Source of the DNA: Tolypothrix campylonemoides VB511288
Lineage (GTDB): Bacteria > Cyanobacteriota > Cyanobacteriia > Cyanobacteriales > Nostocaceae
Length of the DNA: 64,000 nucleotides
Direction of reading: 5' to 3'
Assembly: GCA_000828075.3 (NCBI GenBank)
Contig: JXCB02000002.1
Span: 54,719-118,718, forward strand
The position numbers and the translations under genes are program-made. Position 1 is the first letter of the stretch. Each line of letters begins with the position of its first letter. Of this stretch, positions 8,674-16,569 are shown one piece after another. Under the pieces are notes generated by a model. That model was not told the DNA's origin, did no database searches, and was given only the letters and a program-made list of their open reading frames with translations.

Positions 8674-8876
8674 GCGGTCGGTCGTTGGGTGGTTGGGTGA
8701 GGGTCGCAAGAATGCATAAACCTGTTGACCCTCCCCTAAGTAACAAAAGATGGCTCGTAGCCCGCTATCCTTCGGCGGGGTTCTCTCTCATCCACACACT
8801 TGCCAGTCATGCCCCACAATATCACGTATTGTGGGGCTTTTGTTGTCCGGACAATACACCATTCGAGCGGTGGGTC
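8674..8876 (+). ncRNA. Candidate small-RNA unit C of a tandem family
   Basis: This is the best preserved unit, roughly 80% identical to A by eye, with TGCATAAACCTGTTGACCC, CTCCCCTAAGTAACAAAAGA, hairpin 1 (CCCGC, loop TATCCTTCG, GCGGG) and hairpin 2 (8811-8838; GCCCCACAAT, loop, ATTGTGGGGC) followed by TTTTGTTGT. The flanking TCCGGACAATACACCATTCG is shared with A. The conserved loop TATCCTT and the CCCTCCCC tract are both complementary to Shine-Dalgarno-like sequence, so an mRNA-binding RNA is a reasonable inference. Transcription is unproven. Confidence 0.5.
8811..8842 (+). terminator. Intrinsic terminator-like hairpin of unit C (T4)
   Basis: GCCCCACAAT and ATTGTGGGGC form a perfect 10-bp stem around an ATCACGT-type loop, followed by TTTTGTTGT. 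It is homologous to T3, with a covarying closing pair. Confidence 0.7.
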
Positions 8877-8897
8877 GCCGGAGTGATGGAAGATTTG

Positions 8898-9068
8898 GTC
8901 GGGCGAGGCGCGTGGAGCAAGAAGAATGCATAAACCACTTGACCCATCCCTAAGTAAATAAAGGTAGTTATGTACCTGCTATCCTTGAGCGGGACTTTCT
9001 CACGCATTTTGTTCATAGTTGTTACGGTTCCCCATAATCCAATGTGGTTGTGGGGGATTTTGTTTTCA
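8898..9068 (+). ncRNA. Candidate small-RNA unit D, diverged copy
   Basis: It retains TGCATAAACCACTTGACCC, CCCTAAGTAAATAAAG, hairpin 1 (CCTGC, loop TATCCTTGA, GCGGG, with one G-T wobble) and hairpin 2 (CCCCATAA ... TTGTGGGG) followed by a T-rich tail. Sequence has drifted but both hairpins and the TATCCTT loop persist, the pattern expected of a structured RNA. Confidence 0.4.
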
Positions 9069-9237
9069 TGCGATCGCCTCTTCCAGGTGCGCTTTGCGCG
9101 ATCGCCCTTGGCGCTGATCCCTGACGAAATCTTTCCCTAACGGTCAGGGTTGATGGCCAAGAAGGCGATTAGCCGCGCTATTGCCCACGCTCATGCTTAG
9201 CTTGACTAACTATAGTGGATAAAACGGCTTATATTTA

Positions 9238-10266
9238 ATGATGGACACCCCAGCAAAAACCCAACTACCTATCCCTCCTTACTTTAACGCCCAAAACGTA
9301 GCTGTAGTCTGGCGCGTACCTTATCAACAACGTGCAGAAGAAGCAAGAGAATGGGCAAAAAAACATGACATCAAACCAGCATCCGAAGACAAAAGTTGCA
9401 TTTGGCTGCTTTTAATTGATGTGCAAAACACTTTTTGCATTCCCGAATTTGAATTATTTGTAGGTGGAAAATCTGGTGCAGGTGCAGTAGATGATAATGT
9501 CCGGTTGTGTGAGTTCATCTATCACAATTTAGGAGTGATTACTAAAATTATTCCTACGATGGATACCCATACAGCAATGCAAATTTTCCATCCAATCTTT
9601 TGGGTAAACCAGGCGGGTGAGCACCCAACGCCATCTGCTACTAGCATCACACCAGAAGATATTGAAAAAGGGATTTGGAAAGTTAACCCGGGAGTTGCTT
9701 ACAGTCTTGGCTACGACTACGAATTACTAGAAAAACACGCCTATCACTACGTTAAGCAGCTGAGCCAAGATGGAAAATATCCGCTAACAGTTTGGTCTTA
9801 TCATTCTATGTTGGGTGGTATCGGTCATGCTTTGGTTTCTGCTGTGGAAGAAGCGGTATTTTTCCACTGCATTGCTCGTCATAGTCAAACGCAATTTGAA
9901 ATCAAAGGGAATAATCCTTTAACAGAAAATTATTCTGTTTTGCGTCCAGAAGTTTTGGAAAGTTTTGATAAACGCCCCTTTGCACAAAAGAATACACGTT
10001 TGATTCAACAATTATTAGAATTTGATGCTGTGATTGTTGCAGGTCAAGCCAAAAGTCACTGTGTTGCTTGGACAATTGACGACTTATTAACAGAAATCCA
10101 GCAGATAAACCCGAATTTAGCGAAAAAAGTTTATCTACTGGAAGATTGCACTTCCCCTGTTGTTGTTCCCGGTGTGGTGGATTATACGGAAGCAGCAGAT
10201 GCAGCATTTGAGCGATTTGCAGCAGCAGGGATGCAGTTGGTTAAATCTACGGAATTGTTTTTGTGA
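9238..10266 (+). CDS. Isochorismatase/nicotinamidase-like cysteine hydrolase
   Basis: This 342-aa protein is longer than typical nicotinamidases (about 180-210 aa). Family residues are visible: [10 protein letters not shown] (catalytic Asp near residue 60) and the nucleophile loop [16 protein letters not shown] (Cys near 274), with a C-terminal [10 protein letters not shown] segment. Extra residues lie at the N-terminus and in the middle ([16 protein letters not shown]). The superfamily hydrolyses isochorismate, nicotinamide or related amides; the substrate here cannot be read from sequence. It begins MMDTPAK at 9238, with a second ATG at 9241. It is convergent with the LysM-M23 gene, separated by a G-rich repeat. 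Confidence 0.82.
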   Translation: MMDTPAKTQLPIPPYFNAQNVAVVWRVPYQQRAEEAREWAKKHDIKPASEDKSCIWLLLIDVQNTFCIPEFELFVGGKSGAGAVDDNVRLCEFIYHNLGVITKIIPTMDTHTAMQIFHPIFWVNQAGEHPTPSATSITPEDIEKGIWKVNPGVAYSLGYDYELLEKHAYHYVKQLSQDGKYPLTVWSYHSMLGGIGHALVSAVEEAVFFHCIARHSQTQFEIKGNNPLTENYSVLRPEVLESFDKRPFAQKNTRLIQQLLEFDAVIVAGQAKSHCVAWTIDDLLTEIQQINPNLAKKVYLLEDCTSPVVVPGVVDYTEAADAAFERFAAAGMQLVKSTELFL

Positions 10267-10327
10267 GGGAGGGAGTGAGGGAGGGAGGGAGGGAGGGAGT
10301 GAGGGAGGGAGGGAGTGAGGGAGGGGG
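10265..10327 (+). repeat. GAGGGAGT/GGGA low-complexity repeat with G-quadruplex pattern
   Basis: The tract begins at the stop codon of the hydrolase gene. Many GGG runs are separated by single A residues, so four adjacent runs satisfy the standard G-quadruplex pattern with 1-nt loops. Similar tracts lie at 18927-18960, 20144-20213 and, on the minus strand, 40766-40842. Confidence 0.85.
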
Positions 10328-10371
10328 ATGAGGAAATAATTTCTCGTTTAGCGTACTTTCTCGGTACTTTC

Positions 10372-11295
10372 TCACTGTTGGAGATACCCTTTAGGGTCTT
10401 GAGCTGTCCAACCTAAGGATGAGCTAGAACGCACTTCAAAATGGAGATGGGATTGGCTGATGGTTGGTGTTCCAGTTGTACCTACGGTTCCGACTAAGTC
10501 TCCTTTTTTCACTTGTTGACCGACGGAGACTTTGATACTGTCAAGATGGGCGTAGCGGCTTTGCAAGCCGCCACTGTGATTAATGATGACCAATTTACCA
10601 TAAGTTCCTTGCTCGTTGGCAAAAGCTACGGTACCTTCACCGATCGCTTGCACTGGCGTCCCTTTTGCTGCTAACAAATCCATACCACTATGAAAAAAAA
10701 CTTCTCCATTGCTAGGATTAGTTTGCCAGCCATAGCCTACAGCCACAGTTGCGACTTCCCCTAAGGGATACCCAGCTAATTTACTGAGGGTGGAAGGAGA
10801 GGAGTTACCAGGGAACTGAGGTGTGGGAGATTCAGTCATAGGACGACTGGGTGAGCGATTTCCCTGGGGAACAAAAACGACTCTGGGATTTTTCTGACAC
10901 CCATTCACGTCAAACAATACATCAGGACGAATTTTATATTTTGCTGCTATTTGTCGCCAGTTTTGACCAGGCGATACCTCAACAACAATTCCGTTATATG
11001 GAGGAATTTGAATTTCGCTACCAACGGCAATTTTACGGTTTTGTAAAGCCGAATTCATGGCGATAATAGTAGCTGGTGTGAGATTGTAGCGTTGCGCTAT
11101 ACTCTCCACTGTTTCTCCTGGTGCAACTTTATGTCGCTGGAAGCGTTCAAGGGCTGAGGTCTGGCAACCAGTTACAGAAGTTTGTGCCACTGCAGAGTAT
11201 GGGTTTGTGTATACTAGCCCAAGGGTGCTGGTGACTATGCTACAGAGAAAAAGTAAACGATAGCAAAAAGTCATGTATGTAAAGGAGGCACTCAA
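10372..11295 (-). CDS. LysM-repeat M23 metallopeptidase (cell-wall hydrolase or EnvC-like factor)
   Basis: This 307-aa protein has a hydrophobic export segment (MTFCYRLLFLCSIVTSTLG...) followed by two LysM motifs (about 55-98 KVAPGETVESIAQRYNL and about 107-150 VEVSPGQNWRQIAAKYKI). A C-terminal M23 domain follows with HSGMDLLA (about 201-208), YAHLD (about 249) and HLHFEVR (about 281), the zinc and catalytic positions of a glycyl-glycine-type endopeptidase. All expected His/Asp positions are present, so activity is likely. It should act on peptidoglycan in the periplasm. The first Met is at 11295; MTFCYRL eight codons later is also plausible. It converges on the hydrolase gene. Confidence 0.9.
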   Translation of the reverse strand: MSASFTYMTFCYRLLFLCSIVTSTLGLVYTNPYSAVAQTSVTGCQTSALERFQRHKVAPGETVESIAQRYNLTPATIIAMNSALQNRKIAVGSEIQIPPYNGIVVEVSPGQNWRQIAAKYKIRPDVLFDVNGCQKNPRVVFVPQGNRSPSRPMTESPTPQFPGNSSPSTLSKLAGYPLGEVATVAVGYGWQTNPSNGEVFFHSGMDLLAAKGTPVQAIGEGTVAFANEQGTYGKLVIINHSGGLQSRYAHLDSIKVSVGQQVKKGDLVGTVGTTGTPTISQSHLHFEVRSSSSLGWTAQDPKGYLQQ

Positions 11296-11359
11296 TTATT
11301 CTAGATTTTAGATGCCAAAAGTGGGTTATGAGAGGTGGTTAGTGCTACTTTTTGACAAC

Positions 11360-11458
11360 TATAGCAGGGGACGCTTGGACTGGGGACTGGGTGAAAAGTC
11401 TTTTTGTGTCTAGGTTTTATCATCTGTTAGCGTCGTACGCACCTTGGCTGTTGCTATA
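11360..11458 (+). mobile_element. TATAGCA inverted-repeat element, copy 2
   Basis: A 99-bp copy of the 7629-7733 element with the same ends (TATAGCAGGGGAC / TTGCTATA) and the same TTTTATCATCTGTTAGCG block, but fewer GGGACTG heptamers. It sits between the divergent M23 and HtrA-type genes and may affect their promoters. Confidence 0.7.
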
Positions 11459-11571
11459 ACAACTCACAATTAACAACTAAACAACTGACTGATGAGCAAT
11501 TCATCTGTTCCGTTTCGACTTGCTTGACTTAACTTACAAATTAGGCATCTGCATTGCTGACCTTGAGCGTC

Positions 11572-12783
11572 ATGATTATGAAATTATCTTTAAAGCAACT
11601 GGTTATTTATCTATCCATATTAACTATTGGCGGCGGTGCAGGCTTGTTGGGTAGTCGCTATCTCCCGCCACAAAATCGCTTGTTTCGTGAGTTAAGAACT
11701 GTAACAGCGTCTTCGCCCCCAGAAATTGCACCTGCAAATCCTGTTGGTGGACAAGTTGCAGCTCCTAGTGCCGATAATATGAATTTTATTGCTACTGCTG
11801 TTCAAAGAACTGGACCGGCTGTCGTGCGAATTAATGCAACTCGCAAAGTGGCTAATCCTATTTCTGATGCGTTGAAAAATCCCCTTTTACGGCGATTTTT
11901 TGGAGAAGAAGAGCAGCCATTCCCCAAAGAACGGATAGAGCGTGGAACAGGATCTGGATTTATTTTGAGTGAAAATGGACAAATACTAACGAACGCTCAT
12001 GTTGTCGCGGATACAGATACAGTACAAGTGACCCTCAAAGATGGTCGAACTTTTGAGGGTCGGGTCGTTGGAGTTGATTCAGTGACAGATGTGGCTGTTG
12101 TGAAAATTTCAGATTATGATTTGCCAACAGTGAAACTAGGCACTTCACAAAACTTAATACCAGGTCAATGGGCGATCGCTATTGGCAATCCCCTCGGTTT
12201 AGATAATACTGTGACAATCGGCATTATTAGCGCCACAGACCGTACCAGCGCTCAAGTTGGTGTTCCAGATAAGCGAGTCAGCTTTATCCAAACCGACGCG
12301 GCTATTAATCCGGGTAACTCAGGCGGACCTTTATTAAACGCCCAAGGCGAGGTTATTGGCGTTAACACTGCTATCCGCGCCGATGCTCAAGGGCTGGGTT
12401 TTGCCATCCCCATTGAAACAGCAGCCCGCATTGCGAATGAGCTTTTTACCAAAGGGCGTGTGCGCCACCCGTTTTTAGGGGTTGAAATGTCCGACTTATC
12501 TTCTAGCAAGAAACAGCAGATTAATCAAGACAAGAATCTCAACATCAAACAGGATGTTGGGATAGCCATTACAGGAGTCCTGGAAAATTCTCCAGCACAA
12601 CGAGGAGGACTCCTTCCTGGCGACTTGATTCAAAAAGTGAACGGTAAGCAAGTAAAAACATCTGCTCAAGTACAGAAGCAGGTGGAGTCTAGCACCGTAG
12701 GTGACATATTGGAAATCGAAGTCAACCGGAACGGGAAAATTCAAACATTTAAAGTACAATCAGGGGCTTATCCCCAGAAGTAG
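11572..12783 (+). CDS. HtrA/Deg-family serine endoprotease (HhoA/HhoB type)
   Basis: This 403-aa protein starts at ATG 11572 (MIMKLSLKQL); a TTG six codons earlier is a less likely start. An N-terminal hydrophobic segment (VIYLSILTIGGGAGLLG) targets the periplasm or lumen. The trypsin-like domain has the full triad: TNAHVV (His about 142), TDVAVVKI (Asp about 173) and NPGNSGGPL (Ser about 249). One PDZ domain follows (about 290-395). This single-PDZ layout matches the cyanobacterial HtrA/HhoA/HhoB set used in protein quality control under light and heat stress; which paralogue is unclear. Confidence 0.93.
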   Translation: MIMKLSLKQLVIYLSILTIGGGAGLLGSRYLPPQNRLFRELRTVTASSPPEIAPANPVGGQVAAPSADNMNFIATAVQRTGPAVVRINATRKVANPISDALKNPLLRRFFGEEEQPFPKERIERGTGSGFILSENGQILTNAHVVADTDTVQVTLKDGRTFEGRVVGVDSVTDVAVVKISDYDLPTVKLGTSQNLIPGQWAIAIGNPLGLDNTVTIGIISATDRTSAQVGVPDKRVSFIQTDAAINPGNSGGPLLNAQGEVIGVNTAIRADAQGLGFAIPIETAARIANELFTKGRVRHPFLGVEMSDLSSSKKQQINQDKNLNIKQDVGIAITGVLENSPAQRGGLLPGDLIQKVNGKQVKTSAQVQKQVESSTVGDILEIEVNRNGKIQTFKVQSGAYPQK

Positions 12784-12849
12784 TTAGTAGTCCTTTGTCG
12801 TTTGTTCTTTATAACTAATGACTGATGACAAATGACAAATGACTGTTAA

Positions 12850-13197
12850 CTAATGATTGTTACTCAAATGATCTAACTGCATCCGTTGTTCCATTTGGCG
12901 GAGAAAATAACCTGTCATCATAGCCGACGCTAAAAGACCAGCAAGATTGTCTCGGTCTGTAGTAATTTGGACGTTAAAATTTTCTGCGGGTAACATCCCA
13001 ACAAGCCCTTGGACGTTTTGCGAAATAATTTGTTTAATTTCGGGGCTGACAGACTGGGCGACGCGGGCTAGGACTTCAGGTGGTTGGTGCTGTAGATACT
13101 TGAGTAACTGATTAGGAAGTTCCTCGAAGCTATCATTCAGGATCTGATTCGGGTGTTCCTCAGGGTAGTCATTCAAAAAATTAGGATCAAACACCAT
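12850..13197 (-). CDS. DUF760 family protein
   Basis: This 115-aa soluble protein has the pattern LLKYLQHQPPEVLARVAQSVSPE...GLVGMLP...ITTDRDNLAGLLASAMMTGYFLRQMEQRM, which I recognise as DUF760, a family of cyanobacteria and chloroplasts. Function is not established; I assign none. The ATG at 13197 gives the normal acidic N-terminus. It lies 109 bp upstream of the scpB stop on the same strand but after it in transcription order, so co-transcription with scpB is possible. Confidence 0.8.
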   Translation of the reverse strand: MVFDPNFLNDYPEEHPNQILNDSFEELPNQLLKYLQHQPPEVLARVAQSVSPEIKQIISQNVQGLVGMLPAENFNVQITTDRDNLAGLLASAMMTGYFLRQMEQRMQLDHLSNNH

Positions 13198-13306
13198 TGG
13201 CTGTTTTTTTAGCTGAGTTGCTTATTCTACTCTAAACCATAGTAGAAGGGTGAGACATATCACTACCTCTTTCTGGAGTACTAGCATTCCTCAAAAGCAG
13301 TAGTAC

Positions 13307-13852
13307 TCAATCTGGTTGTGGTTGTGCTGTGAGTTCTAGCTCTAGCTGTTTTTGCTCTTGGCTATTGGATAATAATTGCGGAAGTTGCTCAATTTGGAAA
13401 TATTGGTGAAATTTTGGGGTGACTTGTAACGAATACGAGCGAGACTCACTATCTCGGCGTTTTTTGACAAAACCGAGTTCGACGAGTTCGGAAACGTGTT
13501 GATACGCACCAGAGCCGCGCAAGTTGATCAACTCGCTTTGCAGTATTGGGCTATTTAAGGCAATGGCTGCCAAGGTTCGTAATGCTCCCAGACCCAATTC
13601 TACTGGAATCAAAGTTTGTACCAAGTCATGAAAGTCTGACCTGAGTTGCAAACTATAACCATCGGAGGTTTCTACAACTTCTAAGGCGCTATCGCGGCGG
13701 GCATACTCATCAATGAGTTCGATGATGCCTTCCTGAACTGTCGTGCGATCGCAAAGGGCATACTCTGCAATTTCACTTATGGACAGGGGTTTACCCTTCA
13801 AATACAGAATTGCTTCTATCTTCGTCGATGCATTCATCACGGCATTATTCAT
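13307..13852 (-). CDS. scpB: Segregation and condensation protein B
   Basis: This 181-aa ScpB has tandem winged-helix modules: KIEAILYLKGKPLSISEIAEYA at the N-terminus and GALRTLAAIALNSPILQSELINLRG...VSELVELGFVKKRRDSESR in the second domain. ScpB binds ScpA and the SMC ATPase to compact and segregate chromosomes. No scpA is adjacent, as usual in cyanobacteria. Either ATG 13852 or the one five codons later (MNASTKIEA) could be the start. The C-terminal 20 residues are Gln/Glu/Leu-rich. Confidence 0.93.
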   Translation of the reverse strand: MNNAVMNASTKIEAILYLKGKPLSISEIAEYALCDRTTVQEGIIELIDEYARRDSALEVVETSDGYSLQLRSDFHDLVQTLIPVELGLGALRTLAAIALNSPILQSELINLRGSGAYQHVSELVELGFVKKRRDSESRSYSLQVTPKFHQYFQIEQLPQLLSNSQEQKQLELELTAQPQPD

Positions 13853-13875
13853 CGGTCATCAGTCATGAGTTATTG

Positions 13876-13957
13876 GTGAGTCCAGTGCTGTTCGCGCAGC
13901 GTGCCCGAAGGGCATAGGAGGGTTTCCCGACCTAGGCAACTGGCGAACCCGTAAGGG
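13876..13957 (+). repeat. GTGAGTCCAGTGCTG ... AGGCAACTGGCGAACCC dispersed repeat, copy 1
   Basis: It contains the blocks GTGAGTCCAGTGCTG, GAGGGTTTCCCGACCTAGGC and CTGGCGAACCCG-AAGGG. The blocks recur at 43447-43586 and inverted at about 57505-57550, so this is a dispersed repeat family of unknown nature, possibly palindromic. Confidence 0.65.
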
Positions 13958-14103
13958 TCATTAATCACTTGTATAAATAAAAAATGATGAATGAAGGAGA
14001 ATCACAAGTGTTTGGCACAATAACATAATATTTGAAAAAAATCAAGATTTGTAAGAAAAGACCAAAGGTGAGCCGAAGGCTGCTTCAATAATTGTTATAA
14101 CCT

Positions 14104-14793
14104 TCACTCCTGATCCAGTCTAGTTTTTAGGATAAATTCAGCGATCGCCAAATCTTGTGGAGTGGTCAACTTCAGATTCGTCTCTTCTCCCTCAACAATT
14201 CGTACACTATAGCCGCATTTTTCAAACAAAGCAGCATCATCAGTCACTTCCCAGCCCTGACGGACACCTTCAGCGTGGCACTTTTTCAATAATTTAACAT
14301 CAAAACCTTGAGGAGTTTGTGCCGCCCACAATTGCCGTCGGTCAGGCGTGCTTTGAATTATGCCATTTTCATCTACGACTTTGATAGTATCCTTAACTGG
14401 TACGGCGACAATTAAACCAGGACAATGTCGAATAGCTTCAGCACAAGAGTTGAATAAATTTGGTGTGGCGAGGCATCTGGCTCCATCATGAATTAACACT
14501 TGCTGTGCGGAGTCTGGCAGCGCTTGCAACCCATTGTAAACCGATTCTTGACGGGTAGAACCCCCTTGAATCAGTTCCACTGGCTTAGTTAGCTTTAGAG
14601 AGGCAAGAATGGTCTTGAAATCTTCCCAGTCATAAGGTTGGGAGATAATCCCTATCCAACTGATTTGACTTGCTGCTTCAGCGGCAAGAAGAGTCCAAGC
14701 GATAATAGGCTGGGAGCGTACCACAAGCAGGAGCTTATTGCGGTGACTTCCCATTCTTGTGCCTGTTCCAGCAGCTGGAATTAATAAATGCAC
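14104..14793 (-). CDS. ispD: 2-C-methyl-D-erythritol 4-phosphate cytidylyltransferase
   Basis: This 229-aa IspD couples MEP to CTP to give CDP-ME in the isoprenoid pathway. Family signatures are present: the nucleotide-binding loop PAAGTGTRMGSHRNKLLL, TRQESVYNGL, VLIHDGARCLA, VPVKDTIKVV, QTPQGFDV and VTDDAALFE. The start is taken as GTG at 14793 (VHLLIPAAG), preceded by GAGG at a good distance; a TTG four codons upstream (14805) is possible. It is divergent from a glycosyltransferase gene across heptamer arrays that must lie inside both promoter regions. Confidence 0.95.
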   Translation of the reverse strand: MHLLIPAAGTGTRMGSHRNKLLLVVRSQPIIAWTLLAAEAASQISWIGIISQPYDWEDFKTILASLKLTKPVELIQGGSTRQESVYNGLQALPDSAQQVLIHDGARCLATPNLFNSCAEAIRHCPGLIVAVPVKDTIKVVDENGIIQSTPDRRQLWAAQTPQGFDVKLLKKCHAEGVRQGWEVTDDAALFEKCGYSVRIVEGEETNLKLTTPQDLAIAEFILKTRLDQE

Positions 14794-14816
14794 AGGATAC
14801 CTCAAATTTGATATTA

Positions 14817-14881
14817 GGGACTGGGGACTGGGGACTAGGGACTGGGGACTGGGGACTGGGGACTGGAGACCGGGGACTGGG
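14817..14881 (+). repeat. GGGACTG heptamer array
   Basis: About nine GGGACTG-type heptamers, some degenerate (ggactag, ggagacc), lie just upstream of ispD on its non-coding side. Confidence 0.9.
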
Positions 14882-14907
14882 AAAGAGACTAATCCGAAGG
14901 TTCTTCT

Positions 14908-14988
14908 CTAATCCCTAATCCCTAATCCCTAATCCCTAATCCCTAATCCCTAATCCCCAATCCCTAATCCCTAATCTCCAATCCCTAT
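14908..14988 (+). repeat. TAATCCC heptamer array
   Basis: About eleven copies of CTAATCC, roughly the complement type of the neighbouring GGGACTG array (GGGATTA on the other strand). Together the two arrays fill the divergent ispD/glycosyltransferase promoter region and could form an imperfect long hairpin. Confidence 0.9.
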
Positions 14989-15029
14989 CTTCCCCTAAAA
15001 TAATGAGCGAGTAAGCGTGAAGATATATT

Positions 15030-15989
15030 ATGCGAATAGTAGCCCTTGTTCCCGGCGGAATTGGCGACCAAATTCTCTTCTTCCCGACCCTAGATGACCT
15101 GAAGCGCTATTACCCCAATGCTCAGGTAGATGTTGTTGTGGAACCCCGTTCAAAGGCTGCTTACCGGGTGAGTAAGTCAGTTAATGAAGTACTGGCGTTT
15201 GACTACAAAGACCGTAACAGTATGGCAGATTGGGGCAACTTGGTAGGCACAATACGCGATCGCGAGTACGATATTGCCATTGCTCTGGGGCAAAGTGCTT
15301 TAGTAGGTCTTTTGCTCTGGTTAACCGGAATCCCCACACGAGTTGGCTATAGGAGCAAAGGAGCTGTTTTTCTCACCAATCCAGTTCCTCTAAGAACAAA
15401 TCAGTATGCTGCTAGTATGTACCATGACTTGCTGCAAGGGTTAGGTATTAACTCTCCTTGTCCAGAGTTAGCAATCAATGTGCCAAAACTAGATATTGAC
15501 TGTGCAACTGCGGAACAACAACGGTTGGGGATAAAGGAAACTGGTTACATTTTGATTCACGGTGGTTCTAGTAAGCTCGCCCAAACCAAAGGTCTAGATA
15601 AAATTTACCCTGTCAGGAATTGGCAGCAAATTATTCAAGACATCCAGCAAAAGCAGCCGGAAATGCCTGTGGTGGTTATCCAAGGACCAGAAGATGAAGA
15701 GTTTGTGCGTACTCTCAAAGAGTCTACACCCAATATTAAAGTTACTTCTCCTGATGATATTGGCAAGTTGGCGGCGATGATTGCTGGAGCAAATTTAATG
15801 CTGTGTACCGACAGCGCCCCGATGCACTTGAGTGTGGCGGTACAGACTTATACCATTGCCTTATTTGGTCCAACAGACCCAGCAAAGTTATTGCCTAGAA
15901 GCGATAAATTCCTTGCCATTAAATCCCCCACGGGTAAGATGGCAGATATCGCGCCTAACACTGTGTTGGAGAAAATTTGGGGTGGCTAA
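15030..15989 (+). CDS. Glycosyltransferase family 9 (ADP-heptose:LPS heptosyltransferase-like)
   Basis: This 319-aa protein is of normal GT9 length. The N-terminus MRIVALVPGGIGDQILFFP fits the GT9 acceptor-side loop. The C-terminal half has ILIHGGSSKLAQTKG and TDSAPMHLSVAVQTYTIALFGPTDPAKLLP, the nucleotide-sugar-binding signature. GT9 enzymes add heptose or related sugars to lipopolysaccharide core. The stop overlaps the GTG start of the next gene, a GmhB-like phosphatase, by 8 bases, so the two are translationally coupled; this supports a shared job in heptose or related sugar metabolism. Confidence 0.88.
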   Translation: MRIVALVPGGIGDQILFFPTLDDLKRYYPNAQVDVVVEPRSKAAYRVSKSVNEVLAFDYKDRNSMADWGNLVGTIRDREYDIAIALGQSALVGLLLWLTGIPTRVGYRSKGAVFLTNPVPLRTNQYAASMYHDLLQGLGINSPCPELAINVPKLDIDCATAEQQRLGIKETGYILIHGGSSKLAQTKGLDKIYPVRNWQQIIQDIQQKQPEMPVVVIQGPEDEEFVRTLKESTPNIKVTSPDDIGKLAAMIAGANLMLCTDSAPMHLSVAVQTYTIALFGPTDPAKLLPRSDKFLAIKSPTGKMADIAPNTVLEKIWGG

Positions 15990-16569
15990 ACCTGCTGTAT
16001 TCCTTGACCGCGATGGCGTGTTAAATGTTGAGGCTGGCTACATTCACTCTGTAGAAGATTTACATTTAATTCCCGGTGTTGCACTTTCCGTACGCCAGCT
16101 CAATGACCAAGGTATTTTTTGCTGCCTTGTTTCCAATCAATCTGGACCAGCTAGAGGTTATTATCCAGACACTCATGTACAAGCGTTACATGAGCGACTT
16201 TGCGGATTATTGGCACAAGAAGCTGGGGCAAAATTAGACGCTTTGTATTATTGTCCCTACCTAAGTCCACCAGAAGGCGGCAAAGACCCAGCATACACTC
16301 GCTGGTCTACTTGGCGCAAACCAAACACAGGAATGTTGGTCGCAGCGGCTTGGGAACACGATTTGGATCTCAGGCACAGTTTTATGGTGGGAGATAAAGC
16401 GACTGATGTTGATATGGCACACAATGCTGGTTGTGTGGGAATTTTGGTGCTAACAGGGTTTGGCGATCGCGTTTTGGCTGGTGATTACCAGCACCATACA
16501 AAACCCGATTACATCGTCAAAGATTTGGCTGTAGCTGTTGAATGGATTTTGCACCAGCTACAAATTTAA
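15982..16569 (+). CDS. HAD-IIIA phosphatase, GmhB-like (heptose bisphosphate phosphatase)
   Basis: This 195-aa protein starts at GTG 15982, overlapping the upstream stop (GTGGCTAA). HAD motifs are VFLDRDGVLN (nucleophile and acid Asp), SNQSG (motif II), KPNTGML (motif III Lys) and MVGDKATDVDMA (motif IV). The zinc-finger-like insert typical of GmhB is represented by YYCPYLSPPEGG, but the usual three further Cys/His ligands are not evident; this fits HAD-IIIA relatives of GmhB less strictly. In the family the enzyme removes the 7-phosphate of heptose 1,7-bisphosphate. A frame extension upstream to 15832 lies inside the GT9 gene and was rejected. Confidence 0.85.
   Translation: MAKPAVFLDRDGVLNVEAGYIHSVEDLHLIPGVALSVRQLNDQGIFCCLVSNQSGPARGYYPDTHVQALHERLCGLLAQEAGAKLDALYYCPYLSPPEGGKDPAYTRWSTWRKPNTGMLVAAAWEHDLDLRHSFMVGDKATDVDMAHNAGCVGILVLTGFGDRVLAGDYQHHTKPDYIVKDLAVAVEWILHQLQI

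Larger units (their letters stand above)
7295..9237. other. 1.9-kb gene-poor spacer
   Basis: No credible protein gene is seen. The spacer contains, in order: AAAGTCA heptamers, the TATAGCA element, a truncated gene start, two terminator-like hairpins, a block of 'gatgacgcgaagcgtccgcc' type repeats with HIP1 sites (about 8085-8130), the tandem A-D units interleaved with GGTGGC microsatellite sequence, and a second HIP1-rich block at 9070-9125. Its last 170 bases should hold the promoter of the hydrolase gene at 9238. Confidence 0.75.

Noticed and set aside
8646..8933. 95-codon plus-strand frame in the tandem repeat region, and minus-strand frames at 8027-8532
   Set aside because: The frames are not conserved between repeat units, are rich in Gly/Arg from GGTGGC repeats, cross the hairpins and have no good ribosome-binding sites. 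Structured RNA explains the conservation better.
10265..10327. Sequencing or assembly artefact explaining the G/A repeats
   Set aside because: The same repeat occurs at four separate sites with different unit order and in both orientations, as is typical of filamentous cyanobacterial genomes.
15832..15981. N-terminal extension of the GmhB-like phosphatase
   Set aside because: It lies inside the GT9 gene in another frame; the HAD domain begins at the GTG overlapping the upstream stop.
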